Shown: piece after piece, positions 1-14,589 of the stretch
Layout of the letters: each line of letters opens with the position of its first letter
Position numbering within the stretch: position 1 is the stretch's first letter
Assembly (NCBI GenBank): GCA_013399895.1
Contig: VXBA01002622.1
Span: 62,001 to 126,000 of the forward strand
Length of the DNA: 64,000 nucleotides
Origin: Serilophus lunatus
Lineage: Eukaryota > Chordata > Aves > Passeriformes > Eurylaimidae
Reading direction: 5' to 3'
Translations under genes and position numbers: made by a program
The notes under the pieces: model-generated
The model's input: the letters and a program-made list of their open reading frames with translations, nothing else
The model's database searches: none
What the model was told of the DNA's origin: nothing

Positions 1-3000
1 CACAGAAAATCTAACTCTTCTGTTAAGCAGCAGGGCACATACCTGGCTTCCTCTCCTTACCTCCAGTTGTCAACTTTCAGGGATATTTTAATTTTACATA
101 TAATATGATGTTTAAATAACATTTTTAAAAATTCCTCTACAAAACTGCAGATTAGCCCAGAACACCATTGTCTGAAATCCTCTCATGCCATTTCTTTGAT
201 AATAAAAGTCCTTCTGGTTAAACACCTGCCCTCTGATTTTATAAAGCGATGAATGAAGGTCACAGGTTTCATGCAGCTGAAGGCTAATTTATGTCAAGTA
301 TAGCAAAAGTGTCTCAGGGACTGCTGTGGCTGCTGTTAACAATTACTGCAAGCTCTTTGCTGGCCTGTGGATGTTTAGCTTGTCTCCTGAGCAGTCAGCA
401 GAGCCTCTAGCTATAAAGAGGACAAACTGAGTAACAGGAAAGTCAAGGACATAATAAAGGAGACTGAAAACAAGTTGCTTGGCACTAATTTTGACATCAA
501 TACTCTTGGAACAGGAAGGTGGCATTAATGTAAATGAGGAATAGACATTTAACATCTTTGCCTTCACTTTATGAAGCTATCAGATTTAGTTCACGTTTAT
601 AATATGCTAGGTAAATGCTGATTCTCTTTATTGATTTGTATACACGTATATATGCTTTCTCACCCTAGGAAAGTTAATTCCTAAGGTAATACTCTAAGCA
701 TTCAATTTTTTTTTCTCTTGACAGAAACCTGTACAGTGGTAGTGATGTTTCTATTCTCTCATTCTTTTTGCCATCTGCCTCCAGATCATACTTATAAGCA
801 GCTAAAGTGCTGAGAATAAACACATCTATTTGTGTCCTGTGTTGCCACATCTTCAGCCGTAGCAGTTATTCTTTTATCATGAATGGCTTATCAAACGTCA
901 ACTCCATGTCTCTCCAGACAATTAAAGGCTGTAGATCGTATAATAAACTCCTCCACTGTCAGTTGGCATCATAAACCACAAGGAGCCAGTTGTTCAGGAT
1001 GTCATCCAGCCTCTGACCAGAGGAGAGATGAAAGCTGAACTCTGACCTGAGTGAGTGATTGAGAATATACTGTTTGTCACTGCCTAAAGAAACCGTGAAC
1101 TGACTTCACTGGCATCCAGACTCTCTAAATTTAGTTCCATGCTGAAGTCTTAGTGATTAGTGAAACCTTTCAGAGAGGACACGACAATGCATGGTGCTTT
1201 ATCCTAGGAGAAAGTTTAATCATGTTCCTTTCCAGGGTACCTTACAGCACATTTCTGAATTAATAAAATTCTAGGTGTGTAAATTTGGACAGGAGACAAT
1301 CATTCAGATTTTATCCTCATGTAAATGGGATCAGCAACCTAGCCTTGTCTGTTCAGGAATTCAGTCTGCTAAAACACTCCATCTCAATACCTGGCAGTTT
1401 ACCTTCAGATAATTATGGTGCTCTCTGTATGTACTTTCAAATTATGGTCTTCCTTGCACATATTTTACACATTTCTTCTGTCTTGGGAAGAGCTGCAGTG
1501 ATGAAAACATTCAAGCCAAAAGTGAAGGCTTGGTAGTGGTGCTGTTGCAAGTGACTGTCAATACCTGTCAGTCTTTGCTGAGCTCTGACGTAATTTCCAA
1601 ATGTCCCACCAAGAGGATGAAACTGCAGCACCTCTAAAACACTAACTTTTGGCAGTCTTCTCTCACCTTCTGCATTTTCCCTCCCCAGCACACTCCAGGA
1701 ACTAGGCAGTGTGGTGCTCTCCAACCTACAATTTGCTGCCTTTTCAGACAGGGGCCTGCAGTCATTCTACACCAGAGCCTGTCCTCTTAGCACCTGCCTC
1801 TAACTCGTTTCTCATACCTCCTTCTCTGAAATAGCTGGTGTTATTTTTTAGCATTGGATTCACTGCTATAAATGGGAAGCTTGAGTCAGAGATGGCAGTT
1901 TAATGTAGTTGTTCCATTTCTTCCAAGAAATGCAAGATTTAAGCTAACAGGAAAACAGCAAGACTAAGGATCCAGGAGCTTGGATTGTTTCATCTGCCCC
2001 TAGAACTATCCCAGCTTGCACATGGGGCTCCAACCTCTGCACTGAAAGGAATGGGAGCACTGATGTCAACTGAGCATTTTTCAAAAATCCCAGACCAGAC
2101 ACACACCTGTCAGCTTCGACCACACCAGATCAGATCAGACACATGCTTATAAATGGTGTCTTCTCTGTGAAGCAATCTATGTGAAGCTTTCCAAAGCTCA
2201 TAAAAGATATTTTGTTGGAATTTTTTCTTCCCACCTGAGTCCAGTGTTTTCAGTTCAAACCAGAAACAGTGAAACTTGTATATAGAAAATTTTAATTATG
2301 GAAATTTTAAAGCATTCAGCCTATTATAACTGAGTAGTGATGCTTTCTCCCCCTTCTCTGTGTTGCTGTCTGCTTATTTGGCTGCACGTCTTCCTTTCTT
2401 TTCTATCAACACAAGCAGCACTGACTCGTAGTAATTTGTCACACAGCAAGAAACACTACAAAATGCATGCCCTTCTGCACATTTATGCCATGAGAGAAGA
2501 CTAAGGTCTGCATGGCCCTGTGTGGCAGCAGGAGTCAGTCAATATGCATGAACTTGAAGGAGTAGAGTTTCCAAATGCCTAATTTCATGCACCCACACAA
2601 GCGGCCCAAGGTCAGAGAGAAAGTCACTGTCTCTCTGAAATATAGGTTAAAGAGTCCTGACTCAGTTCTTTGAGCTGACCACCCAACTGTGCTTCATTTC
2701 ACATCCTTCCCAAGAATCATTAGATGTTTCTTCAAGTGCAGCATGAAATTTGCTGTATTCAGTGCCTGGTTTTTATTCTTACAACAAATTTATCAAATCT
2801 GATGTTTTATCAGCACCCACAAAAAAACCCAAAAATAAAAAAAGACCAAAAGTCACTTATTTCCTCATTTAATTGGACAAAAAGCCAAGGATGTCTTCTT
2901 CCCCATAACATATTCATGAATTATATGCCCTACTAATTTAAAAGATAGGAAGAAACACCTTTTGAAATCACAGCAATAAAAGATGACCCTGCCAGATTTA

Positions 3001-3792
3001 AGTTTGTATTTGGAACACCAAAATTGGTTTGGTGAACTCTTAAAAGATATTTCTGATAGAAAAAGCCATTAAAGTGATATGACACTGTGTATGTAACTAT
3101 GTTGCCTAGCAATTTCCATCTGCTTCACCATTAAGGCTTTAAACGTCATTTCTTTGTGTTTGACAAGATCAGCAAAATCCACAAGGAATGAATACGGAGT
3201 CAGTTCAAAGTGACTTACATTGTGAAATGTTTCTAGTTTTCCACATATCTGCAAAATTATGATAATTGGCTTTCTATCTTTACAGTTTTAATTACAACAG
3301 TAAAGTGATCTAACAAAAAAACCAAAATAAACAAAAAGAAGATTATGTGCTTCACAACTTACTTGTAATACAATTGTACTGAGGTGACAGGGACTGAGAT
3401 TTATTCTGCTACTCACTGTTTAACCAGAACAGGCAAAGAATTTACTTTATTATTAATAATAATTTATTATTATATATTATTTAATTTCTTTACTACATTA
3501 ACTCAGAGTCTACTGACTAGATCAGACCCAAACTACTGACCAGGCATCGATTTGCTAATTCCAGGCTGCAACACTGTGACCACTCCTTTGCATATCACAG
3601 CTAAAACTTTAGCTGTCTGCTCTGTAAGGCAATACAGTCTAAATAACTTAGATACTAAATATTACTGACTACAGCAGACACCTTCTGTGCAAGCTCAAAA
3701 GGCCAACCCCTTCCAATCTCCCTATTTTCACCCTGGTGTCTTATTCACCATATCACCACCATCCTATTCTTTGGTGCTTTCCAGTGTGAATT
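1..3792. other. Gene-free AT-rich DNA
   Basis: No gene, RNA or recognisable repeat seen. Open frames are at most about 95 codons and show no conserved motif. An AT-only patch lies near 3445-3490. Confidence 0.7.
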
Positions 3793-3870
3793 CCATATCC
3801 ACCATTCTTCATTTCTCCCGTGGAGCTTAAAGGAGCAGTACATGTTGCACAAAGCCACAGGGGAAAAGAA

Positions 3871-4092
3871 AAAGAAAGAAAGGAAAGAAAGAAAGAAAGG
3901 AAAGAAAGAAAGAAAGGAAAGAAAGAAAGAAAGAAAGGAAAGAAAGAAAGAAAGGAAAGAAAGAAAGAAAGGAAAGAAAGAAAGAAAGGAAAGAAAGNCC
4001 ATATCCACCATTCTTCATTTCTCCCGTGGAGCTTAAAGGAGCAGTACATGTTGCACAAAGCCACAGGGGAAAAGAAAGAAAGAAAGAAAGGA
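3871..4092. repeat. (GAAA)n/(GGAAA)n microsatellite with a one-base gap
   Basis: Purine tract of GAAA and GGAAA units, interrupted at 3998 by an N. On both sides of the tract the same 78-bp flank occurs (3793-3870 and 3999-4076, no difference seen), so the arrangement probably reflects an assembly join and not biology. All open frames here are the repeat read as Lys/Glu/Arg or Phe/Ser/Leu. Confidence 0.95.
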
Positions 4093-7000
4093 AAAAAAAA
4101 GATAGCAGGGGTTCAGGATCCAAATTGCTGCTTCCTGTCAATAAAATAAAAACATTTGCAGTCAACTTTGGTTTTCTCTTTTTTGCCCCGTTATGAGTGA
4201 CAGTATTGTACTAACATGTAATGTGCAGCTAGTTACTATTCCAGAGGTATTACAGCAGCTCTAACAGTGGTCTTGAAATTCTCACTGACTTCGGGCTCCT
4301 CTGACATGGCCAATAGGAAGGAGGTAGTATTAAAGGGTGGTGAGTAAGAATCAACCTTATAAAATGTAAAACCTGTAGTTAGAGATAATAAAGCAGAAAA
4401 TAGTTGTAGCTGGGGGTAATACTATGCATCTTGTTTCTACCCTTGGTGTTTCTTTAGCCACAACCACCTCCTGTGGGGAGAACTAAAGACAAACAGCTCT
4501 GGGGCTAGCATTGACAGTAAGGCCAGTAAAGCAAATTATGTAAGAGTCTTATGGTCCTCTTCCCTCACATTTTTAGAAAACAACCAAATGATCTCTTTAC
4601 TCATAAATCAGATACAGATGTGGGCAGAGACCCACTGCTTGCTACTGCAAAGATTCCAGGGACACCTTACAGCCCCCTTAAGAAATAACTTTGGTTCCAG
4701 CTGGTTCTTTAAGGCCAGATCCACAGCAGGCACAAATCATTCTAGTGAGCTCCTTGTAAAACCACCCTGATCTATGTCAAGAGAGAAACCAACCCTTTTT
4801 ACCTCTTTTCAATATTCCAACTGTTTGTTTCCTTTTTATCCAGCAGTTGTGCTGCTGAATGCTAATGAGATGAGAGGTGATTCATTCCTAATCAACCATT
4901 TCCAGAGTAATTAGCATGAGCATCTAACCTTCACTCCCCCTTGCTTTTTCAGGTACTACACAGCCTCCACTATCCACAGATACTGGGATACTGCATGGAG
5001 TATTTCAGCTGTATCCCAGCTGTAATTATTTTCTCAAGGATTCAAGGCATTTTGAAGAATCATAACCACTCCTTAGCATTCTGACGGAAATGAAGTTGTT
5101 ATTTTTCTATGTAATTATTTCATCATATTTATTACTTAAACCATCTCTAGGAACAAAAGCTACGCAGGAAAAGCATGGCTTCATTTCACCAGGTGCTCTC
5201 CTGACAGTTTGAGGAAAGCTATTTAGGAAAAAAACTACACACACACAAAAAAACCCTTTTCTTTTAACATCACTGCTCTGACAGCCACAAAGACTGCCTG
5301 ACATTCTTGATAGCTCTATTTATGATGTTACATTATCCTGCAACTGTGAGGAATGCTGTTTCTACTAACCGGGCTTAGGTCTAAATAGAGCTGTGAGACA
5401 AACTCTCTTTCTCTCTTTCCAACTGTTTGACCTCCTGGAGAGTGAACAAAAAAGGAATCGGAAACTACTGAAGGGTTGCAAAGATGTAAATAGTCGTGTC
5501 CCACTTTGTCCCCCACCTGCAGGCCAATGTGTCTAAGGGAGTCTTAGACTGTGAAGTTTCCCGGGTGAGGAAATAGCAAATCTGTCACCAAGACTGCAAC
5601 ATTTACCACGATGAAGAAAGTCACTTCAGCAGCTTGCATTCTTTCTTCTGTATGACTTTAAGCAGAGGAGGTCTTGGACATCTGTGATGGATTGTGGCCT
5701 TTTGGAACTCTAAGAGAAAAAGTAAAGCAGTGGATTTCAGAACAAGAGAACCAGAGCCTGTAATCCCCAGGTGGCCAGCTGACTGCAGATACCATATTTG
5801 CTCTCTCGCTTAGGCTTCCTCCCCCACACCAGACCACAAAGCCAGAAAGTTTAGAAGGAGGTGCACAATTTTCTTTGTGTTCACATTCACACAACACGTC
5901 TTTTAGCCTCTCAAAAAGTATAGATATGGTTGGATGTAACTCTATCCTATGAGCAATACAATAATATTGGATGCTTATAAAGGACTTATCATAAATAAAG
6001 TATTTACAAAGGATATCACAACCATTATCACCTTTTTACAAATGGAGAAAAAGAAGTAAAGTGACTTCCTCATGGCAGAGGGGAACTGGAACCAAATATT
6101 GCACGTTCCTGCTTGATCGTGTTGGCAAATAAACCCTATCAGAAATAACTTTCTGTTAGTTTCTAGGGCAAGCTACAAGAAGTTTTATTAGGAAATAAGC
6201 TGGATAAACAGACCAAGTGAAAAGGACTAAAATTTTAAGTCCTCTAAGGAGTACAGACTGGGTTTTTTTGGTCAAATTCTGTAGGTAGTTTGTGAAATAG
6301 AACTGGTGTGATTGTGCTATTCCTTCCAATATTCTTTGAATCTGCTAGTTTAACCCAAAAATAGAAAAGGTGGAAGTTTCAAAGGTAATTAAATTCCCAT
6401 AGATCTTAAGACTGGTCCCAGATAGGGCAGAGCTGTAACTAGATCAGACCTGTCACTCAAAGACTCTGTCAATTATGGCAGCAGACACAACTTACAGAAG
6501 GAAGATGACCTCCCCCAGACAAAGACCAAAAACCAAACAAACCAACCAGCATTCCCCCTCTCCTCTCCATTTTTGGTGTTCATTTTTGAATTTTTCTTCA
6601 ATTTCCTGTTGCTCACTGTAAGTATGAGTTTGTATTTCAGTGCACTGGGCAATTTGAACAGTAAGAGCTCACCTAAAAGTGAGCAGGTTCTTAGCTCAGA
6701 GCTGATGTTTCAAAGCACATTGGAATCCATGTAGAGGCATAAAAGTAAAAAATAACAGCTATTAACTGGGTTTCTGGTTGTTTTTTTTATTATCCTAAAA
6801 CAACTAATTCAAATATTAACAACTAATTAAACAAATATAAACGATTAATTAAAATATTTGATTGATCATCTTAGAAACTTCCAAATAAATAAAGTTTTAA
6901 AGCTTTTACTTTTTGGTAGTTACAAGACAACTTTGTCTAACACACCATCTCACATAATGGCACATTTTGTAACAAATACCCCATATAGATTCTCCTACAG

Positions 7001-8487
7001 TTCCTGTCAATTATCATACAGCAAAATGATTCACACCACAGCACAGGAGCTATTTTTAGTAGTTCTGACTGTTTTCTATTAATTCTGTTAAATATTGCAC
7101 GTTGCCCTTGAAACCATATATCTAAATAAATGGAATAAGTTGCTGAAACATGTCTAGTCCTAAACGCTAATATATGTCATTCTGATATTTGCATTAATTC
7201 ATAAACAGTAATACAACAAATATTAATAAAAATACTACAAAAAGAAAATGGCAGTATACATGCCATATAATTATTCATAAAGTAAGGGTGCATTAAGCAT
7301 TATTTTCTATTAGAAATGGTACAGTAAACTCTCCTGTCAAAGATGAAGTTACCAGAATGGCTTTCAGACCCACAAACCACAAGAGATACAGAAGCAACTG
7401 GTGATTTTGTGTAGAAATAATAACTCATGCACGGTCAAAATTCTGACTTGCACTAAGGCGTTTGACCATAAATAAACATGACATACATGTAGATGAGAAA
7501 CTCTTCCCTTAGGCCGTTAAGCCTGTGCTTAGGTACCATCTTTCTTGGTATTTGAAATTCAAATATAAAGTGAAAAATTTTCACTTCAGAAGTGTTCCAG
7601 ACATGCTAAAATCCCACCACCTCATTACTGCACCCAAAAAAAAACACTGGCGGGAGGATTACCAGCTCATGACACCTCAACAAGCCACATGACTAAACTC
7701 AGGGCTGGGTTGCTGTTGCCTCATCAAATTCCCTCAAATTACTAACAATTTTTTTTTTTTTTTAACTCACAGAGATAGATTATTCTGGAGCATTCATGAT
7801 TTACAGTGTTGTCTACATGACGTGATAGTCAAAAATTGAAACAATGGCTACCCATAAGTGTTGAGGACTCACCTGTCATGAAAAATTTCTTGGCCACCCT
7901 GGGTGTGATCTGTCATGGGTGGTTTGTCTCTACCCCAGGATGTTATTCAGCTCCATTCAATCACATTTTTCTAAACTGATGAAAAGCTGTGCTTCCTAAC
8001 ATTTCTCCAAAAACATTTACTTTCATTGTTATTTTAAAATCAGCATGTCCTTTCAGAATGCAGAATCTTTTTCTTTAAACTGCTTACTTTCCTACCTATG
8101 CTCTAAATCTTAGTCCACGTATGGCCCAGAAGAATCGACTGTATTATGAAAAATAGCAATTTATATGCAAATCTGCTTTTCCCTTGTAATTTACGTGGTA
8201 GCATTAGTGTATGAAGACAAAGGATATTTTTTCCAAACAAAACAGTGGTTTTTAGCTGTATGTAGATGAATCCTACTTGGAAATTGTGGGGTTTTTTTTC
8301 TTCCTTTCTTTTCATATTGTTTACCAGTAAAAATTAAATAAACTTGAACTAGAAATTTCACACTTCCAACTGGAACAGAAGCCTTCAGAAACATAGCATG
8401 AAGCTCAGTATTACAGGCAACCTTTAAAAATATTTAGTAAAAATGGTGATACCTGACTTCCCTTTCATTTTTGCAGGAATCAAGAAT
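4093..8487. other. Gene-free DNA
   Basis: Nothing recognised apart from a T15 run near 7749-7763. Short open frames look like chance. Confidence 0.7.
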
Positions 8488-8655
8488 TGATGAGGTACTG
8501 GAACTGCCCAGAGAAGCTGTGGATGCCCCATCCCTGCGTCAGGTTGAATGGGACTCTGAGCAACGTGGTCTAGTGGAACCCTTGCCCAAGGCAGGGAGGT
8601 TGGAATGAGATGATCTTTAAGGTCCCTTCCAACCCAAACCATCCTACAATTCTAA
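8488..8655 (+). mobile_element. CR1 LINE 3' end fragment
   Basis: Contains CCCAGAGAAGCTGTGGATGC and ends GGTCCCTTCCAACCCAAACC plus ATCCTACAATTCTA, the 3' UTR and terminal repeat region of avian CR1 elements. It is severely 5'-truncated, as is usual. Confidence 0.88.
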
Positions 8656-11600
8656 TATATCTGTGGAAATATTGTGAAGTAGCTAATTTTTCAATTTCAA
8701 GATTTAAAAATCCTCACAGTGTAATATCACCATCTGAGGTGAGGTGTGTGTTCTGGTATTTTTGCAACACTTACACAGTTAAGCTATTTGCTGTTTAGAC
8801 AGTTGCAATCTTCACAGCAGTTCTGATAACAAGGTGAAGAGTGGAATACAGATACAATAGTTATGTTCATGGACTGAGAGGAAAAGTATGTATTGTAGAA
8901 AGCACATTTCATGGGTACTTGTTCCTGGAGTGAAGCCATGAATGTCACAAATATTTTCTTTGTCTGTAGAATACTCTTCCAGAGGAAGTGCCAGAAAATG
9001 AGTTGTTTAGTGACATTTAAGCTATGCTAGACAAATAGCTTGAAAATTCTCTACAGGAAAAGATCCTCTATTGACAGGGGAATGGACTGTATTACACAAT
9101 GGGGTAGATTCTGCTCACACTTACTTTGGATTAACACTAGTGTTGCTGAGATAAAAATATGACCCCAAGGGCCATTTCTATCTCTCTTTCTCATGATCCA
9201 TTTTCTTGCAAGAGAGCTTTAAGGTTATGAATACAGTGACTTATTTGAAAGAGAAGCTGCTAGAGACAATGAAGAAAGTTCTTATTCAAACACATGGGTT
9301 TTCACTAAAAACAGACAAGGAGGAATTACTGTCAAGCTATTTGCTTTATAATGTGCTCCATTGTCTCTCAGAAATAAAGATTCCACTTTTCCACACTCGC
9401 ATGTGCAATTTAGCCATTATTGTATTGTACTTGCTGGAATGTCAATTTAAGAATCTAAATTTGGTGTGGTTTTTCTTCCTAATTGACAGGAAACAAACTT
9501 TCTGTCTCTTGTACAGTTTTTTATTCTTTTTATTAAATTGTTCAATTTCACCGTAACTTCAGCTTTTTGTTTCAGTCCCCAGAAATTTCCTGTTCCCTCA
9601 GTGCCTGAGCAAGGTTATCTTGGTCTGCCATCTAGTGAGCCCTGTGCAGGATAACACTCCCCTCACCGACGCATGAGGGACAGAGAAACCAGGGGGATCC
9701 TTTAAAATCTTTATCTCCTATACATTTGTTCTTTCATAAAACCTACAAATAAAAGGTTCTATCATGTCGTAGATTAATGTATCTTTTCCTCAAACAGCTA
9801 AACCTATTATTGTAATTTACCATTGATTTACAAGAGGTTTAACAGGCTTCATCTTGTGACAGGCAGTAATTTAAGCGTTACCCACCAATGTATTATAGCA
9901 GACGGTTTGATGCAGGCTCAAGTGTCTCCTTTCAAAAGGTGTATTCCTGGGATGGATATTTGTGGATAAAGGTTCTGTTGTGTCAAGGTAATTTAACTGC
10001 CAATATGATGTTTCGATAAGTACCAGGCTACGCTGATATTAATGAGAAAAGCTTTTTCTGTTTGAGGATACACCACAAAAGCAAAAATATTTCCTGCAAC
10101 CAGCTGAGCTTCCCTTTGGTTAGTAAAGCAGATTTCAGCCTTATTTGGACCAGGTGGCCACTGGTTTTACTATGTTAGATGACTGTGCTATACATACAAC
10201 CTACTAATAATTATTTCTTAATACACTTACTGTCAGATCCAAAGCCCATTGCAGTCAATGAAAAGACTTTCAATAGCTTTAAACTGGCTTTGGTCCAGGT
10301 CCTTATCCACTGTAGATTTCTTAATTGAAAATTAAAAGATGTAAGTAAAAAAATAATCAGGTGGTAGAAGGGAAGAGCACTTTTTAACCAAAGAAGTGCT
10401 ACTCAAGCATAATGTTAGGATTAGACTGGAAATAAACCTCCATGAATAAGATCATCACTCACAGGAAGCAAGGTCAGCATGCAGCTTAAAGCAAACACTA
10501 ACACAGTGAAATACACACTTACTACTACTATTGCAGAAACCTTCTTTAAACAACATGAAATATCTAAGAAATCACCACAGAAAAGAGGAAAAACCCATAT
10601 GAGAAGGACTTCACATTTTCTGCCTCCCAGAACTAACCTGTGTAGAAGGTCCATGGCCTTGGTTAATATTAGTAATTTTATGTTGTTGTTTGTGTGGGAA
10701 TTGCAGAAACACCCCAGGCCGTGTTTGAATGCACACACATACATACAAAGAGCAAAGTGGTAACTTCAGAATTTTTTTATTATTATTTGTTTGCATGATG
10801 GGAGGAAAATAAATAATACTACAAACCAAAAGATTTGGGCATTTTAGAGCTGCATTGCCAAGTTAGCATGATGCCTTTGGGCTCTGCCATGAAAAATTTA
10901 CTCACTTGAAGGTATTTTCCGCCTTGAAAAAGACTTTACAAGCAAAATCAGGTTTTCATTTGCTGTGAATGACATAAAAAATGTTTTATCCACACAGATA
11001 CATATTTTCCCAAGTCTAAATAGACAGGTGGAAGACAGGGGGAAAAAAAAGTACACTTGAAAATGTACTTCTAAGCTACTTCCAGAAATGTAATATCCTT
11101 AAACTGGCTGCCACAGTTCAGTACAGTGCAAAAACAAGCCAAAGGCAGAACCAAGCATCCATTTACACTGCAGAAAATGCCCTACATTACACCTTACTGC
11201 AGGCAATTCAGAAAAGTGAGTTTAATCTCAAATCACCTTCCATGTAATTGTGCTCCTTGTAATAACATGATATACAACCATGAGTAAAAATTACTGGTTG
11301 TGGAACTGACAGCCACAGTCAGTAATATATGGGGTTCTTTTCCTTCTTGAGTTTATGTATTTCTATCTCCTCCTGTTGAGTTCATTCATAATAATATCCA
11401 AAGCAGATGCCACTGCAAATTTGCCTGCATTGAACAGTTCTGGATCATTCAAAGCCCAAATGATTCTTTATCAATTTCCTAAAAAAAACCATTTCTGTGA
11501 TCACATGCTACATACACTTGTCTGCTAGTCTCTCCAATAGTAAGTGCTGAACCTATTGGCCAGTTTACTATTTGACAAAAGAGGTTGGAATACAAATTAA

Positions 11601-13109
11601 GTTAATTTCTTAAAATTACATCAAAAACAGCTGGAATGAGGAGAGATAGATTTAGTGTTCTGGGGATAAAAAAGGATTTTATCCTGCTATTAGATATCGG
11701 CTACTCTACCCCAGTGCTCCCATGCAGGACATAAATCTTGAGAAAATCAAGTTTCATCAGCTCTGCAGTTGGCAGGAATTGTTTTGCCTGCACTGCCAGT
11801 TTATTCCATGGCTGAGCCATGCACAGACAGGCACAGCAGCACTGGGGTCTGCCTGCAGGGTCAGACACATGAGCAGGAATGCTGCATGCAACTACCAGCC
11901 AAGCATCTGAATCAAACACTAACTACTACTACCACTGCTATTTCAGGGGCAGTTACTTGTAGTAAATTGCACATCTATTAACAGAAAATCTCTGAGCACC
12001 AAGAGCCAACAGCTGAGGCTTAAGACACTCCAGTTGACTCCAGAAGCCTGTTAAAGGGTGTACAGTGGTAACAGGTGTGTGCAGGCTCATCCCAAAAAAT
12101 GAATGCCTGCTTGCTCCAAATGCAAAACTATCAACATAGAACTTTGCAGCAAAACTAAACAAACTCTCCTGAACTTCCAAACCACAAGGATTCGTCTTCA
12201 AAATGTATTAACTGTTAGAGAGGCTGGACAACAGTTCCAAAGGGACCACCTCAAACACAAGTGGAGACATCTTCCAGCACGGGGAAAAACAACCAGTGTT
12301 ACAGCTCATATCATACACTGGTTTTCAGTATCTGATTGGAGACATTGCTAATAGATGTCCTGCTCAGAGGACTCCTTTCCTGATCCTATTTTCACTGAAA
12401 CTGAGAGCCTCATGTTTTTAGATCATCAGAGCACTGAGATTCCATTTCAAGGGAGTGAAAGCAGCAAAGCAGGAATGCAGCACTGCACTGCTTGGCAGAG
12501 GCAGTATGAACAGGAGCAGGAGAGACACAGTGATTCTGCAGGGATAGAGTCAGAAATAGTCTGCCTTGTCTCACACAAAGCATGAAGGTAACAGCTAATC
12601 TGACAAAATGGGCTGGATAATGCATTGTTTATCAATATTAATTTTAAATGTGGAATTGCATAACTTTAATTAATAATGCATTATTCACTAATGCACCTGG
12701 GATTTTCTTTGTTTCCATGCGTTTGCTGAACAGTCTCGGATCTAGTCAGAGATATGTATATTTTCAAGGTGTTTAATTTCTAGAGTTTAGCCATTTTTTT
12801 TTTCAAGTTTATGGAACTCAAAGGAAATCCTGGGTTTTTCTGAATTCCCTCATACTTAAAATTAGCAAAGAAACAAATAAGAAAAGCATCTTGATAGGAC
12901 AAATAAATTTAGCTGGAAAAGATTTTGCATATATGCAAATTTCCAAACACATTTTATGTATAGGAAATCAATAAATGTGGAAAAGTCAATTTTGGAAAAG
13001 AATTCATTCAACAGGTAAAGATCTATTCATCTTACCACTCTCCCTTCACTTTCAGCAGATGTGATGGTGCCAAAACCCCATGTTCTCACCTTTTAAGAAT
13101 ACAAATAGT
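8656..13109. other. Gene-free DNA with one CTCF-like motif
   Basis: Contains the CTCF-like motif at 9625-9638. A 116-codon open frame at 9206-9556 is AT-driven with no recognisable domain and was not called. Confidence 0.65.
9625..9638 (-). promoter_or_regulatory. Candidate CTCF-binding motif
   Basis: The minus strand reads TCACTAGATGGCAG, which differs from the strong CTCF core CCACTAGATGGCAG only at the first base. It lies in a locally less AT-rich patch (9590-9700) within gene-free DNA. Its orientation is opposite to the motif at 48850, so the two are divergent. Confidence 0.45.
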
Positions 13110-13174
13110 CTGGGTGTTGGAACTAGATGATCTTAAAGGCCCGCTTCCAACCCAAACCATCCTATGATTCTATA
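13110..13174 (+). mobile_element. CR1 LINE 3' end, very short
   Basis: TTGGAACTAGATGATCTTAA followed by CTTCCAACCCAAACCATCCT and ATGATTCTATA is the last ~65 bp of CR1. Confidence 0.85.
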
Positions 13175-14589
13175 GTACTGGAGCAGAAACTAGAATTTAA
13201 CCTTAAGTACTCTTCTCAAGTATTCATTCTAAATTTCGGCCAGAATCCAATCTTTCAAACTTTCAATCCAGAAATGGAAAAAGGAGAAAAAAAAAATCAC
13301 AATACATTTTCTTTATTTCAGTATTTATATCAAAAATTAAAAATATATGGCGACTACATTTATGACATTCTCACACATTACATAAGTTCTGTTGCAGACA
13401 TCCTTTTATTGATTTTATAATACCTTATATTTTAATAGTTTCAAACAAGCTAGAAAATATTCAGTAATTTTGTAGTTGAGACAAGAATACTATGATTACA
13501 TTGGCTTACAAATTCAACTGCAACAACCCACTTCATTGATTTCAGAATCCCGTCCAGGCAGCCTCAGTTCTACCCTTCAGATATGGGTTGCTCTTTATCT
13601 TGCCTCTGGCAAATTTTTGAAACATTTCTTATGCCAAAAGGTTTAAAAAAATCAAATCAAAACAAAACAAGCATACAGCATACAAAACCCCTGTATATTT
13701 TAAACCAGTAAGTAGCTGAAAAATCCTGCATCATCTGACAAAAGCACAAGACAGAGTGTGGAATGCATCATCAAAGGAGTAAGAGCTGCTGACACAGCAC
13801 ATGAAGTCATTGCCTCCCAAAATTATCCTGGCTCAGACTCCCGCTGAGAAACAGAGAGAGCTCCTGCTTCATTTTGATACCACCTTATAGCAGGAATGTA
13901 AACCAGGATAGTTCAAGAAAGGTGAATGGAGTCACTCACGTATCAGACCAACACAGGAGATCCCACTCAGCACAAGCCCGCTGGTCCTCAGCCAGAACTG
14001 TGAAACACTTCTCATTATTGTGCTCTCAGCGTGTCTCCTGGCTACATTTCCTCCCAGACAGCAAATTTGGCAAGAGAGTGTGAACTTTATCTAGAAACTT
14101 AAATAAGGTCCAATGAGTCATGCCACATCTGTGCCTCTAGTTCTACTAGGATTGCATTAGTTGAGTGTGTTTGCAGGTGTTTCAATGTACTATCATGGCA
14201 ATGCAAAAGGAGAAGACAATTAGGGGGGGAAGGAGTGGAATGAATTGCAAAATAATCTTTTACAGATCAAAATGCTGATACTTCAAATCATGGGCTTCCA
14301 TGCAGTGGCAGATTTCCCCAACTAAGCTGCACATTTCAGGAAATCTAAACTCTCATCCTTTCATTCTAATCATCCTTTCTACCCCACCAATGCATTATAG
14401 CTTCTGTACCCTTACCCTGCATTCCTGAAAATGCAGCCTAAATCCTGAGCTACCCCAGCAGCACGACTTCTCCTGTAATAGATTATTAACTGCACTGCCT
14501 AGAAGCTGCCCAGGAGCATGAGACAGGTGATTCTCTCCCCTCTACCTCCACCTGCAGTAAGCATCCAGCTCTGAGGTCATAAGCACAGG
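13175..14589. other. Gene-free DNA between two CR1 fragments
   Basis: Nothing recognised. Confidence 0.7.

Noticed and set aside
3745..4165. Several overlapping 64-112-codon frames on both strands
   Set aside because: They are translations of the GAAA microsatellite and its duplicated flank, not genes.
9206..9556. 116-codon plus-strand open frame
   Set aside because: AT-driven composition, no recognisable motif, and no neighbouring gene structure.
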